DNA from: Verrucomicrobiota bacterium
Lineage (GTDB): Bacteria; Verrucomicrobiota; Verrucomicrobiia; Opitutales; Opitutaceae
Direction of reading: 5' to 3'
Assembly (NCBI GenBank): GCA_030832235.1
Contig: JAURJO010000137.1
Span: 1 to 15,600, forward strand
DNA length: 15,600 bases
Program-made: the position numbers and the translations under genes
The notes under the pieces: model-generated
What the model saw: only the letters and a program-made list of their open reading frames with translations
Databases searched by the model: none
Told to the model about the DNA's origin: nothing
Part shown: positions 15,125 through 15,600 of the stretch, in pieces
Position numbering within the stretch: position 1 is the first letter of the stretch
Layout: every line of letters begins with the position of its first letter

Positions 15125-15148
15125 CGAGCCGGGCGGCGCTCCGGCTCG
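15125..15148 (+). terminator. Hairpin downstream of paralogue B (possible terminator without T-run)
   Basis: CGAGCCGG (15125-15132) and CCGGCTCG (15141-15148) form a perfect 8-bp GC-rich stem with an 8-nt loop, starting 10 bp after the stop codon. The position suits a terminator for the symporter/paralogue transcript, but no uridine tract follows, so an intrinsic terminator is not certain. Confidence 0.5.
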
Positions 15149-15193
15149 CAGTTGGGTAACCACGATTGGTCGCTGATGGAGCCCAAAGAAGAA

Positions 15194-15230
15194 GGCCATG
15201 GCCCGGTGTAGCCGCGGCCGCCCGCCGCGG
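15194..15230 (+). repeat. Dispersed repeat: palindrome followed by GGTGTAGC, copy 2, with CCGCGG inverted arms
   Basis: The palindrome GGCCATGGCC (15194-15203) is followed by CGGTGTAGCCG, matching the unit at 739-763. It runs into CCGCGG (15212-15217) and CCGCGG (15225-15230) around a 7-nt spacer, which can also form a hairpin. GTAGCCGCGG also occurs at 2298-2307. Confidence 0.4.
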
Positions 15231-15258
15231 ATGATGCCGGAAGCGCGACGGCCGACTT

Positions 15259-15315
15259 GTCCTCCGTCCTGTCCTCCATAGGGCCGGCGAAGGAGGAATG
15301 CTCGGCGAAGGAGAA
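15259..15315 (+). repeat. Outer copy of the 28-nt hairpin repeat, apparently split by an inner copy
   Basis: GTCCTCCGT (15259-15267) looks like the left arm and GCTCGGCGAAGGAGAA (15300-15315) like the loop end and right arm of one hairpin repeat, with TCCTCC pairing to GGAGAA bar one mismatch. A complete second copy (15271-15298) lies between them. This is the layout expected if one repeat was inserted into the loop of another. Confidence 0.45.
15271..15298 (+). repeat. 28-nt hairpin repeat (REP-like), inner copy 2
   Basis: TCCTCC (15272-15277) and GGAGGA (15292-15297) form the stem around the 14-nt loop ATAGGGCCGGCGAA. Compared with the copy at 2144-2171, two stem pairs change on both sides (C-G to T-A and G-C to T-A), keeping the fold. 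It sits in non-coding DNA after the paralogue pair. Confidence 0.7.
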
Positions 15316-15396
15316 AGGCATTGCCGAGTCGGCTCGCGATCTTAACCGCGGTTATCCCAGTGCGGCTCCGCCGCAACCGAAGGGGAGTTGAGTTGG

Positions 15397-15416
15397 GACA
15401 CAGAGGGCGCAGAGGC
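15397..15416 (+). repeat. Short-period CAGAGG repeat
   Basis: GACACAGAGGGCGCAGAGGC contains two CAGAGG units 10 bp apart, followed further on by GTTCACGGAG. It resembles the 10-bp-period repeats elsewhere in the window in spacing but not in sequence, and may be a degenerate member of a separate family. Confidence 0.35.
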
Positions 15417-15472
15417 CCGACCCGAGTTCACGGAGTCCGATCCACCGGCTGAAACCTCGGGTCGCATCGCAG

Positions 15473-15503
15473 TTTCGTGCGTTTCGCTTATTTCGTGGTG
15501 ACC
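15473..15503 (+). repeat. 9-bp-period TTTCG repeat
   Basis: Three consecutive nonamers TTTCGTGCG (15473-15481), TTTCGCTTA (15482-15490) and TTTCGTGGT (15491-15499) lead into GACC. The end, ATTTCGTGGTGAC, recurs exactly on the minus strand at 849-861. The unit count is too low and the units too short for a CRISPR array. Confidence 0.6.
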
Positions 15504-15600
15504 TCGTCCTCCCCGCTCTTGCGCTTCCTGAGCCTCATCTCGGGCAACTCAAGAAATGGCCGCAACGAGGCGCATCAGGCGCAAAAGTCAGGCCGAACCC

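Larger units (their letters stand above)
15115..15600. other. Intergenic region dense in hairpins and repeats
   Basis: This 486-bp stretch after the second paralogue holds no credible gene up to the window end. It contains a GC-rich hairpin, two palindromic repeat units, nested copies of the 28-nt hairpin repeat, the 12-bp palindrome TAACCGCGGTTA (15343-15354), a tight hairpin TGCGGC-TCC-GCCGCA (15361-15375), and two short-period repeats (15397-15416 and 15473-15503). Confidence 0.6.

Noticed and set aside
13591..15321. Long minus-strand open frame opposite paralogue B (576 codons)
   Set aside because: It is an antisense shadow. The plus strand has a signal peptide and clear homology to its neighbour, and the minus frame shows no recognisable domain.
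15473..15503. Possible CRISPR-like array
   Set aside because: The units are 9 bp, contiguous and without spacers, so this is a simple tandem repeat.

Overview
The window looks like chromosomal DNA from a high-GC verrucomicrobium, most likely of the Opitutaceae. This is an inference, as no rRNA or other taxonomic marker is present. It rests on a secreted PQQ-type propeller protein opening with the ADWPQWRGPN signature common in that phylum, a LacI regulator next to a sodium:solute symporter, weak or absent Shine-Dalgarno sites, and families of dispersed intergenic repeats. There are ten protein-coding genes, one of them broken, and no RNA gene, IS element or CRISPR array that I can see.

Layout. 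1-609 (minus) is the N-terminal part of rmuC, cut by the window edge. 1051-2091 (plus) is a zinc-dependent alcohol/polyol dehydrogenase. 2559-5702 (plus) is a probable operon: a stand-alone left-handed beta-helix protein resembling the GlmU acetyltransferase domain, tryptophanyl-tRNA synthetase (trpS), and a group II PLP-dependent amino-acid decarboxylase. 5692-6927 (minus) is the PQQ-like propeller gene, which overlaps the decarboxylase tail-to-tail by 11 bp and is interrupted by one in-frame TGA where a Trp codon is expected. 7289-9333 (minus) is a lacI-type regulator joined to a tsaC/Sua5 gene through a TGATG stop/start overlap. 9465-15114 (plus) is a 679-residue SSS-family symporter, then two tandem paralogous secreted proteins separated by 6 bp.

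How the genes may work together. The divergent lacI/symporter arrangement suggests the regulator controls itself and the symporter, perhaps with the two secreted proteins as part of the same transcription unit. The two paralogues look like peptidase-MA/DUF1570-type proteins in which the zinc-binding HExxH has decayed to R-E-Y-V-R and I-E-Y-F-R, so they may be non-enzymatic periplasmic proteins. trpS, tsaC and rmuC are housekeeping functions (aminoacylation, t6A tRNA modification, genome maintenance).

Intergenic DNA (619-1050, 2092-2558, 6928-7288, 15115-15600) is rich in short repeats: a 28-nt hairpin element whose two copies differ by compensatory stem changes, with one copy apparently nested in another; 9- and 10-bp-period direct repeats; and a palindrome followed by GGTGTAGC. 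These repeats, the degenerate paralogue pair and the nonsense codon are the observations most worth a second look. I did not find a clearly new multi-gene defence or biosynthetic system.
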